Below, one piece after another: positions 26,944 to 35,807 of a stretch of DNA of 64,000 nucleotides; positions within the stretch are counted from its first letter, which is position 1; each line of letters begins with the position of its first letter. The notes below the pieces were generated by a model that worked only from the letters and a program-made list of their open reading frames with translations, searched no databases and had not been told where the DNA came from. Source of the stretch: Alcaligenes faecalis (GTDB taxonomy: Bacteria > Pseudomonadota > Gammaproteobacteria > Burkholderiales > Burkholderiaceae_B); NCBI RefSeq assembly GCF_041521385.1, contig NZ_CP168006.1:1800979-1864978 (forward strand). The letters are read 5' to 3'. Made by a program: the position numbers and the translations under genes.

Positions 26944-27479
26944 GGAGTAGCCAGTGTCCAGGCAGAACTATTGATGGCGTCCACTTGAAACGGACGGGCC
27001 AGCAAAGAGGTATCCAGGCGCAGACGCACACGACCTTGGTATTGCTGGTCGCGGTCCAGATCTGCCACATACGCCACGGCCCAGCCGCGAATGTGCCGCA
27101 GCATGGCCAGTGCGTCATTCATGGAGGATTCGGGTAAAGACAGGTCCCCGGTGCCCACACGCCACTGACGGGTCAGAGCGTTGTACACAACCCGCCAGGT
27201 TTGTTGTTCCTTAACAACGTTTTTATCAAACCAATACCAGCGTGGCTGGGCCAATTCCACTTCAACCGTGAAATACAGCGGCACCCCTTTCTCGGCAGCA
27301 GTGCGCAACTCCGGACTTAACTCGAATTCAACATCCGCGTCGATATAGAGTTTTTCGTCCCGAATATGGGGCTCGACCTTGACAACCCGCTCTCCCGAAG
27401 TAGCGACCGGCACAATCGTATTGGCCGAGCTTAGCGCGCAGTTGAAAATCAGCAGAAAAGACAGAAAAACGCGCCACAT
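26895..27479 (-). CDS. DUF4390 domain protein, secreted
   Basis: A 194-aa protein of unknown function with a signal peptide (MWRVFLSFLLIFNCALSSAN) and a mature part containing KVEPHIRDEKLYIDADVEFE, VPLYFTVEVELAQPRWYWFD and ALTRQWRVG, recognisable as DUF4390. The gene is always, in my recollection, between rsmB and ntrY in betaproteobacteria, so a functional link with the kinase is plausible. An in-frame TTG at 27503 has a better ribosome-binding site (AGGG) and would add 8 residues. Confidence 0.85.
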   Translation of the reverse strand: MWRVFLSFLLIFNCALSSANTIVPVATSGERVVKVEPHIRDEKLYIDADVEFELSPELRTAAEKGVPLYFTVEVELAQPRWYWFDKNVVKEQQTWRVVYNALTRQWRVGTGDLSLPESSMNDALAMLRHIRGWAVAYVADLDRDQQYQGRVRLRLDTSLLARPFQVDAINSSAWTLATPWKTFSFSVSVDEPQP

Positions 27480-27527
27480 CGTGATTAACCGCAAAAAGGA
27501 CAAAGTCAGAGCCCTAATTGTGACAAG

Positions 27528-28877
27528 TCAAACCGGGCGCGTAAATAAGGCGTAGAAAAAACCGTCGCCATCTGCCAGTGATCGTCCCGCAACACCGGGC
27601 AAAATCTGGCCGGGAGAATCCAGAAGCTGCGCTTCGGGGTGGCGGGCCAAAAACGCCTCGACCTGTTGTTCCCCTTCTGCCGGAAAAATCGAGCAGGTCG
27701 AATACAGGAAATGTCCGCCGGGCCGCAATGTGGACCACAAGGCATCCAGTATAGCGCTTTGCAAACGCGCGGTATCGGCAATATCTGACTCGCGGCGCAA
27801 CCAGCGAATATCGGGGTGACGACGCACAATACCTGAAGCGGTACAAGGCACATCAGCCAGGATGGCATCAAAGGGCTGACCATCCCACCATGGGGCCGGA
27901 CGCGCCGCATCACCCCGTTTGAGTTCAACCTTATCGCTTTCCAGGCCAAGACGACGCAGGTTGTGGCCGACACGTTCCAGACGCTCGCCATCGGAGTCCA
28001 GGGCCAGCAAGGACACATCCGCCTGTTCCAGCAAATGAGCGGTCTTGCCACCTGGGGCCGCGCACGCATCCAGCACGCGCATGCCATCCTTGACCGGCAA
28101 GAGCAAACCAGCTTGCTGAGCCGACCAGTCCTGCACCGACCACCAGCCCAGATCAAAACCAGGAATCGCCTGAACCGGCATGGCCTTGTCCAAGGTAACA
28201 GCACCCACGCCGGGGCTACTGGAGGCAATACCGGCTTCGGTCAGGACCGCCTGCAAACGCTCCACTGAACAGCGACGCTGATTCACACGCAAGGTCAAAG
28301 GACCGGGGCGATTGGCCGCTTGCAACAACGCCTCCCAATCACGCGGGTAAGCACGACGCAACTCCTTGACCCACCAGCCGGGGTGATTCCAGCGTGCTTC
28401 GGGGCGGCTTTCTACCTGAGACAAAATCATCTTGCGTTCGCGCGTAAAGCGACGCAGCACCCCATTCACCAAACCCTTGGACAGACGCAGCGCGGCCTGG
28501 CTATCAGCCGCACGCACGGCCTGATCCACCACCGTATGCACGGCATAGACCGGCACATCCGGGCGATCCTCAAAAGTCTTGGCATCCTCTTGCACACGCA
28601 TGGCCGTATCCAGCAAAGCCAGCGACACCATCAGCAAGGCATCCAGCCAGGTATTGCTGGGCTGACGGGGCACCAGCGTAATACGAATCTGACGGGCATG
28701 GCCCAGACGACGCAACACATGGAAGCTGACCGATTGCACCGCCGCACGGGCAGGCGCTGGCGTTGCAGCCAAACTTTCAGTCAGGGACTTGCCCGCCAGC
28801 ACGCCTTCAATATGGCGCGCACTCAGCAGCATGACTTCGGACAGGGGCAAGGAGGGGGAAAGATGGGTGTCGGACAC
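27528..28877 (-). CDS. rsmB: 16S rRNA (cytosine(967)-C(5))-methyltransferase
   Basis: 449-aa rRNA methyltransferase: an N-terminal NusB-like RNA-binding domain (about 10-150) and a C-terminal SAM domain with motif I VLDACAAPGGKTAHLLE, LADVPCTASGIVRRHPDIRW (catalytic Cys in PC) and YSTCSIFPAEGE (second Cys). The reading frame stays open far upstream, antisense to rimO, so the start must be chosen: the GTG at 28877 gives an N terminus that resembles relatives (SLPLSEVMLLSARHI); the ATG at 28832 is the alternative. First gene of the rsmB-DUF4390-ntrY-ntrX run. Confidence 0.92.
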   Translation of the reverse strand: MSDTHLSPSLPLSEVMLLSARHIEGVLAGKSLTESLAATPAPARAAVQSVSFHVLRRLGHARQIRITLVPRQPSNTWLDALLMVSLALLDTAMRVQEDAKTFEDRPDVPVYAVHTVVDQAVRAADSQAALRLSKGLVNGVLRRFTRERKMILSQVESRPEARWNHPGWWVKELRRAYPRDWEALLQAANRPGPLTLRVNQRRCSVERLQAVLTEAGIASSSPGVGAVTLDKAMPVQAIPGFDLGWWSVQDWSAQQAGLLLPVKDGMRVLDACAAPGGKTAHLLEQADVSLLALDSDGERLERVGHNLRRLGLESDKVELKRGDAARPAPWWDGQPFDAILADVPCTASGIVRRHPDIRWLRRESDIADTARLQSAILDALWSTLRPGGHFLYSTCSIFPAEGEQQVEAFLARHPEAQLLDSPGQILPGVAGRSLADGDGFFYALFTRPV

Positions 28878-29036
28878 AGAACAACCGCTAGAAAAGAAAA
28901 ATATGACTGCGACTGTAGCACTATTTGCCGCATAAACCGGGCTCAAACGCACAAGATCCGCACGCATCCGGGCATGGGACGGTAAAATCAAGCCTATTTC
29001 CCAATTTCGAGCCCTCAAGCTCCAGAAGGACCCTCT

Positions 29037-30356
29037 ATGAGCGCCCCAAAAGTCGGATTCGTAAGCCTGGGTTGTCCCAAGGCCCTGGTTGATTCCGAAC
29101 GAATTCTTACCCAACTGCGCACCGACGGCTATCAGATCACCCCCAGCTACGACAATGCAGATGTAGTGGTGGTCAATACCTGTGGCTTTATCGACAGCGC
29201 CAAGGCCGAATCGCTGGAAGCGATCGGCGAGGCACTGGCTGAGAACGGCCGCGTCATTGTCACCGGCTGCATGGGTGTGGACGAAGGCCTGATTCGCGAC
29301 GTACACCCTTCCGTACTGTCCGTCAGCGGCCCCCAGCAATACGAACAGGTACTGCGCGCCGTACGTGAAGCCGCCCCACCTTCGCTGGATCACAATCCCT
29401 ATATTGATCTGGTGCCGCCACAAGGCATCAAGCTGACCCCACGTCACTACGCCTATCTGAAGATTTCCGAAGGCTGTAACCACAGCTGCAGTTTCTGTAT
29501 TATCCCGTCCATGCGCGGCAAGCTCGTCAGCCGTCCTGTCGGCGATGTCCTTGGCGAGGCCGAACGTCTGGTCAAGGCTGGCGTCAAGGAGCTGCTGGTG
29601 ATCTCCCAGGACACCAGCGCCTACGGCGTAGATATCCGCCAACGTACCGGCTTCTGGAATGGCCGCCCCGTCAAGAGCAGCATGCTGGACTTGAGCGCCG
29701 CCCTGTCCGAACTGGGTGCCTGGGTGCGTCTGCATTACGTCTACCCGTACCCTCATGTAGACAACATCATTCCCCTGATGGCCGAGGGCAAAGTGCTGCC
29801 CTACCTGGATATTCCCTTCCAGCACGCCAGCCCTTCCGTGTTGCGCGCCATGAAACGCCCTGCCTTTGAAGACCGCACCCTGTCGCGCATCAAGCAATGG
29901 CGTCAGGACTGCCCGGATCTGACCATCCGCTCCACCTTCATCGTCGGCTTCCCCGGCGAGACCGAGGAAGACTTCCAATACCTGCTGGACTGGATGACCG
30001 AGGCGCAGTTGGATCGCGTCGGCTGTTTCCAGTATTCCCCCGTGGAAGGCGCCCCCGCCAACAAGCTCGACGGCATTGTCCCCGACGAAGTCAAACAAGA
30101 GCGTTGGGAACGTTTCATGGAACATCAACAAGCCATCTCCACCGCCCGCCTGGCCGCCAAAGTGGGCCGCGAAATGGACGTGCTGATTGATGAGATTGAT
30201 GAGGACGGCGATGCCGTTGGCCGCTCCAGCGCCGACGCCCCCGAAATTGACGGCAACGTCTTCATCACCAGCGAACAAAAACTGGAACCGGGCCAAATGG
30301 TGCGCGTGCGCATTACGGATTCCAGTGAATATGACTTGTTTGGTGAAACAAGCTAA
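29037..30356 (+). CDS. rimO: Ribosomal protein S12 (aspartate) methylthiotransferase
   Basis: 439-aa radical-SAM enzyme that adds a methylthio group to an Asp of S12. Visible: N-terminal UPF0004 domain with cluster Cys in [12 protein letters not shown] and VNTCGFID, the radical-[11 protein letters not shown] motif (about 144-151), and a C-terminal TRAM domain (about 370-438). Length and motifs separate it from MiaB. Divergent from rsmB, followed by a hairpin terminator. Confidence 0.95.
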   Translation: MSAPKVGFVSLGCPKALVDSERILTQLRTDGYQITPSYDNADVVVVNTCGFIDSAKAESLEAIGEALAENGRVIVTGCMGVDEGLIRDVHPSVLSVSGPQQYEQVLRAVREAAPPSLDHNPYIDLVPPQGIKLTPRHYAYLKISEGCNHSCSFCIIPSMRGKLVSRPVGDVLGEAERLVKAGVKELLVISQDTSAYGVDIRQRTGFWNGRPVKSSMLDLSAALSELGAWVRLHYVYPYPHVDNIIPLMAEGKVLPYLDIPFQHASPSVLRAMKRPAFEDRTLSRIKQWRQDCPDLTIRSTFIVGFPGETEEDFQYLLDWMTEAQLDRVGCFQYSPVEGAPANKLDGIVPDEVKQERWERFMEHQQAISTARLAAKVGREMDVLIDEIDEDGDAVGRSSADAPEIDGNVFITSEQKLEPGQMVRVRITDSSEYDLFGETS

Positions 30357-30383
30357 GCTCAAACGTCCTTCAGTTCATTTGAC

Positions 30384-30411
30384 AACAGCCCGGCCCTCGA
30401 GCCGGGCTGTT
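30384..30411 (+). terminator. Hairpin after rimO
   Basis: An 11-bp inverted repeat (AACAGCCCGGC / GCCGGGCTGTT) around a CCTCGA loop, followed by CGCTTGCG, so the U-tract is poor. It ends only 10 bases before the start codon of the next gene and may act as an attenuator between them. Confidence 0.6.
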
Positions 30412-30421
30412 CGCTTGCGAC

Positions 30422-32095
30422 ATGACAAGAACAAGACTCATCGATCTGGCTGTTGTTATCGCGCTGGGATATTTCCAGTACTACCTTTTACACAACCATC
30501 TGGATTTCCTATTTCTGGATGAGGCGGGCCAATATCGATGGCTTGCGCTGGCGCTCTCTCTGACCCCACTGTTTGCGCTCTATTTTCTGCTACGGTTAGT
30601 TTTACCCTGTACGGTGGCCGGAGCCCTGACTGCAGGGACCTCCTTGGTACTGACAGAAATCAGCAATACCAAGCAAGCCCTGACGACCGAACCCCTGAGC
30701 TGGACGGATATCACTCGCACTGACAACCTGTCAGTTGTACCTCATTACATCAGCCAATCCCACATCATCTATGCCTTACTGGTAGTCGCCGGGATTGTGC
30801 TGCTGATGCGCCTTGATCGAACTGCACGCTTAAAAAAGGCTGGAATTCTGCTGGTCGTCCTTTTCTCCCTGCTATCCCTCCACCCCTACTTGAATCGTAT
30901 CGATACGCCGTTAAGTCACGTAGCGCAGTTTGAGCTGACTCGCCAGGACATCAACTACGTCGTCTGGGACTGGCCCAGGAATATCAGAAAAAACGGCCTG
31001 CTCACCCATTTGGTGCAAACCAGCCAGCGCCGCATACCCCCACCGCCTTCAACAGCAGAACGGGAGCAGTTTGATATTTTGAAAGCATCCAGTACTGACA
31101 CATCCGTTCAGCCTTCCAACATCGTTGTGATTCTCTGTGAAGCATGCTGGCATGATGAACAGCATTTCAAAGAGGCTTTCAGTCCTTTGAAAAAGATTGG
31201 GTTTCAAGCCTTCCGTGCCATTGCTCCCGTATATGGAGGAGGAACCGTCAACTCAGCTTTTGAGCTCCTGACAGGGTTGCCCGCCAATGGAGCCTTAAAT
31301 GGAATTATTTACCAGGAATACACGAAGCTGCTCTCCCCACAGGCGTGGAGCTGGCCCCGTAGTCTTGAAAACACCGGCTATGCCAGCGTTTCACTACACA
31401 ATCACAATGCAATCTTCTGGAACCGGCACATTATTAATCCAAAGCTTGGGTTTCGACGGTTTCTTGCACTTGAGGACATGAATTACGACGGCCCGATCTG
31501 GGCCAACGATGAGATTCTTTTCAAAGCTGCCACTCAAGAACGGCAAAACAGTGACAGGCCAAACTTTCAATTCATCACAACCGTTTATACACACGGAGCC
31601 TACTACCCACGCGATGGAGATCACGGCGAGCAACATTATCAAGAAAAACTGACTCAAAGCCTGCGTGATGTGGCTGAATTTGCCAACCAGCTCCTTGCCG
31701 ACCACCCAGACTCCCTCATCCTTCTTGTTGGCGACCACAAGCCCGCCTTGACCCATTTTTTCCATCAAGAAAATATTTTCTCAGATGACTTTTTCATACG
31801 AACGGGGGAAATGAACGACGACTATATGTTCTCCCCCTCCGCCCCAAAAGAAATACTGGGTGACGTACCGGGCTATATTTATTATCGTGGTCAGGATCTG
31901 GCAGCCCGCTTGAACCATCAGCCCTTTTTCTGCCTTGGCCAGATCATTAATGACGCGTCTGCAGGCGCTATCCTGCCGGCGTTCCAATACGCTCGGCATT
32001 ATGATCTTTGCTCTTCGGCCCCAAATCTCACCTATACCCAGCGCAGTGAATCCTATCCAGGCTGGCTATATTCCGCCTCCCTCTTCGACTTCTGA
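30422..32095 (+). CDS. Membrane LtaS/MdoB-like sulfatase-fold protein
   Basis: 557-aa protein: about four or five transmembrane helices (within 1-160), then a periplasmic alkaline-phosphatase-superfamily domain. Motifs: IVVILCEACW (metal-binding acidic residue), the nucleophile loop GGGTVNSAFELLTGLP with the expected Thr, NHNAIFWNR, FITTVYTHGAYYPRD and LLVGDHKPAL (the DH metal ligands). The family transfers phosphoglycerol or phosphoethanolamine from phospholipids to glycans. In this Gram-negative context it probably decorates periplasmic glucans or a surface glycan; inference only. No Shine-Dalgarno is evident and the rimO hairpin sits 10 bases upstream. Confidence 0.82.
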   Translation: MTRTRLIDLAVVIALGYFQYYLLHNHLDFLFLDEAGQYRWLALALSLTPLFALYFLLRLVLPCTVAGALTAGTSLVLTEISNTKQALTTEPLSWTDITRTDNLSVVPHYISQSHIIYALLVVAGIVLLMRLDRTARLKKAGILLVVLFSLLSLHPYLNRIDTPLSHVAQFELTRQDINYVVWDWPRNIRKNGLLTHLVQTSQRRIPPPPSTAEREQFDILKASSTDTSVQPSNIVVILCEACWHDEQHFKEAFSPLKKIGFQAFRAIAPVYGGGTVNSAFELLTGLPANGALNGIIYQEYTKLLSPQAWSWPRSLENTGYASVSLHNHNAIFWNRHIINPKLGFRRFLALEDMNYDGPIWANDEILFKAATQERQNSDRPNFQFITTVYTHGAYYPRDGDHGEQHYQEKLTQSLRDVAEFANQLLADHPDSLILLVGDHKPALTHFFHQENIFSDDFFIRTGEMNDDYMFSPSAPKEILGDVPGYIYYRGQDLAARLNHQPFFCLGQIINDASAGAILPAFQYARHYDLCSSAPNLTYTQRSESYPGWLYSASLFDF

Positions 32096-32110
32096 TTTTT
32101 GCACATTGTT

Positions 32111-32635
32111 ATGCCTATCTATCAACTAGACGAACACAGCCCACAAATCGACGACAGCAGCTTTGTTGCCACAGAGGCCACCCTGATTGGCAAGGTCGTA
32201 TTGAAAGAGCACAGCAGTGTCTGGCCCGGCGCCGTTATCCGTGGCGATAACGAAACCATTACCGTGGGTATAGGCTCGAACGTGCAAGAAGGTGCCGTAC
32301 TGCACACCGACCCCGGCTACCCTCTGGATATTGGCGACCACGTCACCATCGGCCACCAGGCCATGCTGCACGGCTGTACCATCGGTGAAGGCGCGTTGAT
32401 CGGCATCCAGGCCGTCGTGCTGAACGGTGCCGTCATCGGTCGCGATAGCCTGGTTGGTGCCGGCGCACTGGTCACTGAAGGCAAAGTCTTCCCCGAGCGC
32501 AGCCTGATCATCGGATCACCCGCCAAAGCCGTGCGTACCCTGAGCGACGAAGACATTGCCAAGTTGCGCCAAAACGCCAGTGTCTACGCCAAACGCGGTG
32601 GCTACTACAAAACGGCCTTGAAGCGCATAGACTAA
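32111..32635 (+). CDS. Gamma carbonic anhydrase family protein (left-handed beta-helix)
   Basis: 174-aa hexapeptide-repeat protein. Repeats of the form [LIV]-G-x4 run from about 15 to 150. The candidate zinc histidines are in VLHTD, TIGHQAML and LHGCTIG, in the same order as in Cam/YrdA. Activity as carbonic anhydrase is established for only a few members, so the reaction is uncertain. The ATG at 32111 is preferred to an upstream TTG. It starts 15 bases after the LtaS-like gene. Confidence 0.9.
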   Translation: MPIYQLDEHSPQIDDSSFVATEATLIGKVVLKEHSSVWPGAVIRGDNETITVGIGSNVQEGAVLHTDPGYPLDIGDHVTIGHQAMLHGCTIGEGALIGIQAVVLNGAVIGRDSLVGAGALVTEGKVFPERSLIIGSPAKAVRTLSDEDIAKLRQNASVYAKRGGYYKTALKRID

Positions 32636-32761
32636 AAAAAGCAAGTACACGCTGGCCCCTCTTGGCCGTACACCACGCAGTTGAAGGTTGCTGAGGCAAT
32701 CTCCAAACGGGGAGCGGCGAAGCCTGGCGATGGCAATCTGGACTGTCCTGATCCCTGCCCT

Positions 32762-32788
32762 CGTGCCATCGCCGTTGGCGATGGCACG
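32762..32788. repeat. Perfect inverted repeat upstream of maiA
   Basis: A 12-bp stem (CGTGCCATCGCC / GGCGATGGCACG) with a GTT loop, no U-tract. It is 86 bases before the maiA ATG. A related partial copy GCGATGGCA occurs at about 32727. It could be a terminator for the upstream operon, a regulator site, or a dispersed palindromic element. Confidence 0.55.
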
Positions 32789-32804
32789 TTGACAGATGAT
32801 TGAT

Positions 32805-32832
32805 TTGCAAGGAAGAAAACGGGTCCTAGAAT
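32805..32832 (+). promoter_or_regulatory. Candidate promoter for maiA
   Basis: TTGCAA (32805-32810), a 16-base spacer and TAGAAT (32827-32832), 42 bases before the ATG. It is the best-spaced pair in the gap; a TTGACA at 32789-32794 has no -10 at a useful distance. Confidence 0.4.
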
Positions 32833-32873
32833 GAAGGCGTCAATCTAAAAACCACCCTCAGAGACAGATTCCT

Positions 32874-33635
32874 ATGAAAACCTACCGCATCGGTCAGATC
32901 GTTCCCAGCTCCAACACCACCATGGAAACCGAGATTCCTGCCATGTTGCAGGCTCGTTACGCCGAGTTTCCTGAAGAGCGTTTCACCTTTCACTCCTCAC
33001 GCATGCGCATGATGCACGTGAACCCCGAAGAGCTGAAAGCCATGGACATCGCCAGCGACCGCTGCGCGGTTGAACTAAGCGACGCCCGCATGAGCGTGAT
33101 GGCCTACGCTTGCCTGGTTGCCATCATGGCCCAAGGCGACGGCTACCACCGCGTCTCGCAAGCCCGTCTGCAAAACACCGTTAAAGAAAACGGCGTGGAA
33201 ATTCCTGTGCTGAGCTCGGCTGGTGCCCTGGTCGATACGCTGAAAGAATTCGGCTACAAGAAAGTCTCCATCATCACCCCTTACATGAAACCGCTGACCA
33301 AGCGCGTGGCCGACTACATCGAAGCTGAAGGCATCGAAGTTCAAGACTCCATCAGCCTGGAAGTGTCGGACAACCTGGAAGTGGGCCTGCTGAACCCAGA
33401 AAACCTGCTGGAGCACGTCCAGCGCCTGAACCATGACGGCGTGGACGCGGTCATCCTGTCCGCTTGCGTACAGATGCCTTCCCTGCCTGCTATCCAGCGC
33501 GCCCAAGACCAGATCGGCAAGCCCGTTCTGTCCGCCGCTGTTTGCACCGTGTACCAAATGCTCAAAACCCTGGGTCTGGAAACCCGCGTTCCTAACGCTG
33601 GCCACATCCTGTCGGGTGCCAAGCCACAAGCCTGA
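32874..33635 (+). CDS. maiA: Maleate cis-trans isomerase
   Basis: Cofactor-free cytosolic enzyme (253 aa) converting maleate to fumarate, of the Asp/Glu racemase superfamily. The two catalytic cysteines fall at positions 80 (MAYACLVAIM) and 198 (ILSACVQMPS), the positions reported for the A. faecalis enzyme; the N terminus IGQIVPSSNTTMETEIPAML matches that protein as I recall it. In nicotinate degraders the gene sits with nic genes, but here it stands alone with its own promoter and terminator, next to a LysR regulator. Confidence 0.92.
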   Translation: MKTYRIGQIVPSSNTTMETEIPAMLQARYAEFPEERFTFHSSRMRMMHVNPEELKAMDIASDRCAVELSDARMSVMAYACLVAIMAQGDGYHRVSQARLQNTVKENGVEIPVLSSAGALVDTLKEFGYKKVSIITPYMKPLTKRVADYIEAEGIEVQDSISLEVSDNLEVGLLNPENLLEHVQRLNHDGVDAVILSACVQMPSLPAIQRAQDQIGKPVLSAAVCTVYQMLKTLGLETRVPNAGHILSGAKPQA

Positions 33636-33659
33636 TCAAACCGGCTTAGCAGTACACAG

Positions 33660-33691
33660 CCCTGCCAACCTTGCGTTGGCAGGGTTTTTTT
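33660..33691 (+). terminator. Rho-independent terminator after maiA
   Basis: A 10-bp stem (CCCTGCCAAC / GTTGGCAGGG) with CTTGC loop, followed by seven T. Textbook intrinsic terminator. Confidence 0.92.
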
Positions 33692-33813
33692 ATGCTTGGA
33701 CGTCATCAAAGCGTGCGGTAAAAAGCGCAGTTGTGCCAGATCATAAACAAATGCCAAACCACAAATGGCCATTCGTTCTCGATACAGACTGATGACACCC
33801 TTTGCCACGATGT

Positions 33814-33857
33814 CTATATGGGCATGGATGTAGATGCTACGCGAAGTAGCCATATAG
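33814..33857. repeat. Nested inverted repeats upstream of the LysR gene
   Basis: Outer arms CTATATGG (33814-33821) and CCATATAG (33850-33857) enclose an inner stem GCTAC/GTAGC with a GCGAA loop (33836-33850). It is about 75 bases upstream of the LysR ATG and may be an operator or a structured leader. No promoter match is convincing in this gap. Confidence 0.45.
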
Positions 33858-33933
33858 CCTAGGACGATGGCTCTCTGCGCGGTCACGGTCGCCCCATCTG
33901 CAGATCAGCAAAAAAAAGCGATATGATGCCTGC

Positions 33934-34821
33934 ATGAAACTGGACCTGCTGACCCTCAAACTGTTTGTCCGAATACTGGAAGAAGGCACGATCAGCCAAG
34001 CGGCAGAGCGTGAGCATATTGCTGCCGCGGCAGTCAGCCGTCGGATTGCAGATCTGGAGCAATCTCTGAATACAACACTGCTGCTACGCACCAACAAAGG
34101 CGTCAGCCCGACCGCAGCAGGCCTGGAGCTGCTGTACCGTTCACGCGCCTTACTCAATAGCGCGCAAGAGATCGAGACACGCCTTCAAGCGTTCTCACAA
34201 GGCCAACAGGGGCTGGTACATATCCTGGCCAATACATCCGCTATTTCTCAGTTTCTGGCCGAGCCGCTGGGTGAGTTTGGGCGTTTGCACCCCGCTATTC
34301 CCCTGCAACTGGAAGAGCAGACCAGCCTGGACATTATTCGGGCCCTGGCGGAAGGGAAAGCCGACCTGGGCGTGTTTACCCGCCTGCCCTACACAGCCGA
34401 CATCGAAGCCTACCCGTTTCGCAGTGACAAACTGGTGGTGCTGGTGCCTATCCAACACCCCTTGGCTCAGCATGAAAAAATCCGCTTCGAGCAAACACTA
34501 GAGCATGAGCAAATTACGCTGCTGACTGGTACGCAACTGCATTACCAGATCACCAAAACCGCTATGGAAGCCAACCGTTCCGTGCGCATCCGGACTGAGG
34601 TTTCTGGCTACGACGCCATGTGCTTATTAATTAATGCTGGCATGGGTATTGGCATCTTGCCGCGCAAGAGCGCCAGCATTTATCAGATTCCCAATACCCG
34701 CGTGATTGAGCTGGACGAAAAGTGGAGCCAGCGAGAAATTCTAATCAGTGTGCGCCGCCGCAGTGACCTGCAACCGAGCGCAGAAAGCTTGCTGAGCTTC
34801 CTGCTCGAGAGCGGCGCTTAA
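33934..34821 (+). CDS. LysR-family transcriptional regulator
   Basis: 295 aa: N-terminal winged HTH (about 1-60; LKLFVRILEEGTISQAAERE, AAAAVSRRIADLEQSLNTTL) and a C-terminal periplasmic-binding-like effector domain (about 90-290). LysR genes usually regulate a neighbouring divergent gene, but here maiA lies upstream on the same strand and the aldolase downstream on the opposite strand, so its target is open. Ends 120 bases before the convergent aldolase gene. Confidence 0.93.
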   Translation: MKLDLLTLKLFVRILEEGTISQAAEREHIAAAAVSRRIADLEQSLNTTLLLRTNKGVSPTAAGLELLYRSRALLNSAQEIETRLQAFSQGQQGLVHILANTSAISQFLAEPLGEFGRLHPAIPLQLEEQTSLDIIRALAEGKADLGVFTRLPYTADIEAYPFRSDKLVVLVPIQHPLAQHEKIRFEQTLEHEQITLLTGTQLHYQITKTAMEANRSVRIRTEVSGYDAMCLLINAGMGIGILPRKSASIYQIPNTRVIELDEKWSQREILISVRRRSDLQPSAESLLSFLLESGA

Positions 34822-34941
34822 GAAAGCCGACCTTAGCCGGTGCTACGGCCAAGGTCATATCGTCTAATAAGCAGGCCCGGCCTTTGCAAAATAACTGAGA
34901 CAGAGCAGCTATCCGCAAGAAGCCTGGCGAGCAAACAAGCG

Positions 34942-35748
34942 TCAATAAGCTGCGCCGGGCTGAGCAACTGGCACCTCAACTTCATCCTTGAATTGACCCA
35001 ACAACGCCGTTGCCGCCTGTCGCAACAACACTGCATCCACCCCTACGGCCACAAACAAGGCACCCAAAGACAAATAGTGATGCGCTGCCTCGACATTTGC
35101 CTGCAAAATTCCGGGGGCCTTGCCAGCCTTGCTGATACGCACAATCGCGTCCTCGATCGCTGACAACACGTCCGGGTGCCCTGGTTCAGTCAAATACCCC
35201 ATGCTGGCCGCCAAGTCCGCCGGTCCGATGAAAATACCGTCCACGCCCTCTACCGCCAGAATTTCGTCCAGATTATCCAGTGCCTCACGCGTTTCCACCT
35301 GACAGATCACGCACATTTCCTGATTGGCTCGCGCTACATAGTCCGTGGTCTCCCCCCAGCGAGCAGCACGCGCCAAAGCCGCCCCCACCCCTCGAATACC
35401 GTGCGGAGGATAACGTGTCGCGGCAACAGCCGCTTTGGCCTGTTCGGCGTTTTGCACCATGGGAATCAACAGATTCTGAGCCCCCATATCCAGCAGCAGC
35501 TTGATCTGCACGGGGTCATTCCAACTAGGGCGCACAATAGGCGCAATGGGATGAGCCGAGACCGCCTGCAACTGCGCCAGTAAAGTCTGCACCGTATTGG
35601 GAACGTGCTCGCCATCCAGTAAGATCCAGTCATAGCCCAGACCCGCACACAGGTCTGCCACATAAGGGCTGGCCAAACCATGCCACAAACCGATCTGGGA
35701 CTTGCCCTGTTGCAAGGCCTGCTTGAATGTGTTTACCGGGTGCTTCAT
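34942..35748 (-). CDS. HpcH/HpaI-family aldolase
   Basis: 268-aa class II pyruvate-type aldolase. Catalytic signatures of HpaI are present: GEHVPN (His base, about 48), IVRPSWND (Arg that binds pyruvate carboxylate, about 73), [11 protein letters not shown] (metal Glu) and [13 protein letters not shown] (metal Asp). The family cleaves 4-hydroxy-2-oxo-acids or acts on related substrates such as 2-keto-3-deoxy sugars; the exact substrate cannot be read. Strong Shine-Dalgarno AGGAGAGGA before the ATG. It lies 59 bases after the ABC ATPase gene on the same strand, probably the same operon. Confidence 0.9.
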   Translation of the reverse strand: MKHPVNTFKQALQQGKSQIGLWHGLASPYVADLCAGLGYDWILLDGEHVPNTVQTLLAQLQAVSAHPIAPIVRPSWNDPVQIKLLLDMGAQNLLIPMVQNAEQAKAAVAATRYPPHGIRGVGAALARAARWGETTDYVARANQEMCVICQVETREALDNLDEILAVEGVDGIFIGPADLAASMGYLTEPGHPDVLSAIEDAIVRISKAGKAPGILQANVEAAHHYLSLGALFVAVGVDAVLLRQAATALLGQFKDEVEVPVAQPGAAY

Positions 35749-35807
35749 GTCCTCTCCTTGCCATCTGCTTAGGCGTCAAACCAGCAGTGTAAGGCGCACA
35801 AAGCAGA

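Noticed and set aside
28878..30362. Minus-strand open frame of about 495 codons antisense to rimO, continuous with rsmB
   Set aside because: Low-complexity, unlike any known protein, and it mirrors the codon bias of rimO, which avoids the codons that would give antisense stops. rsmB homologues begin near 28877.
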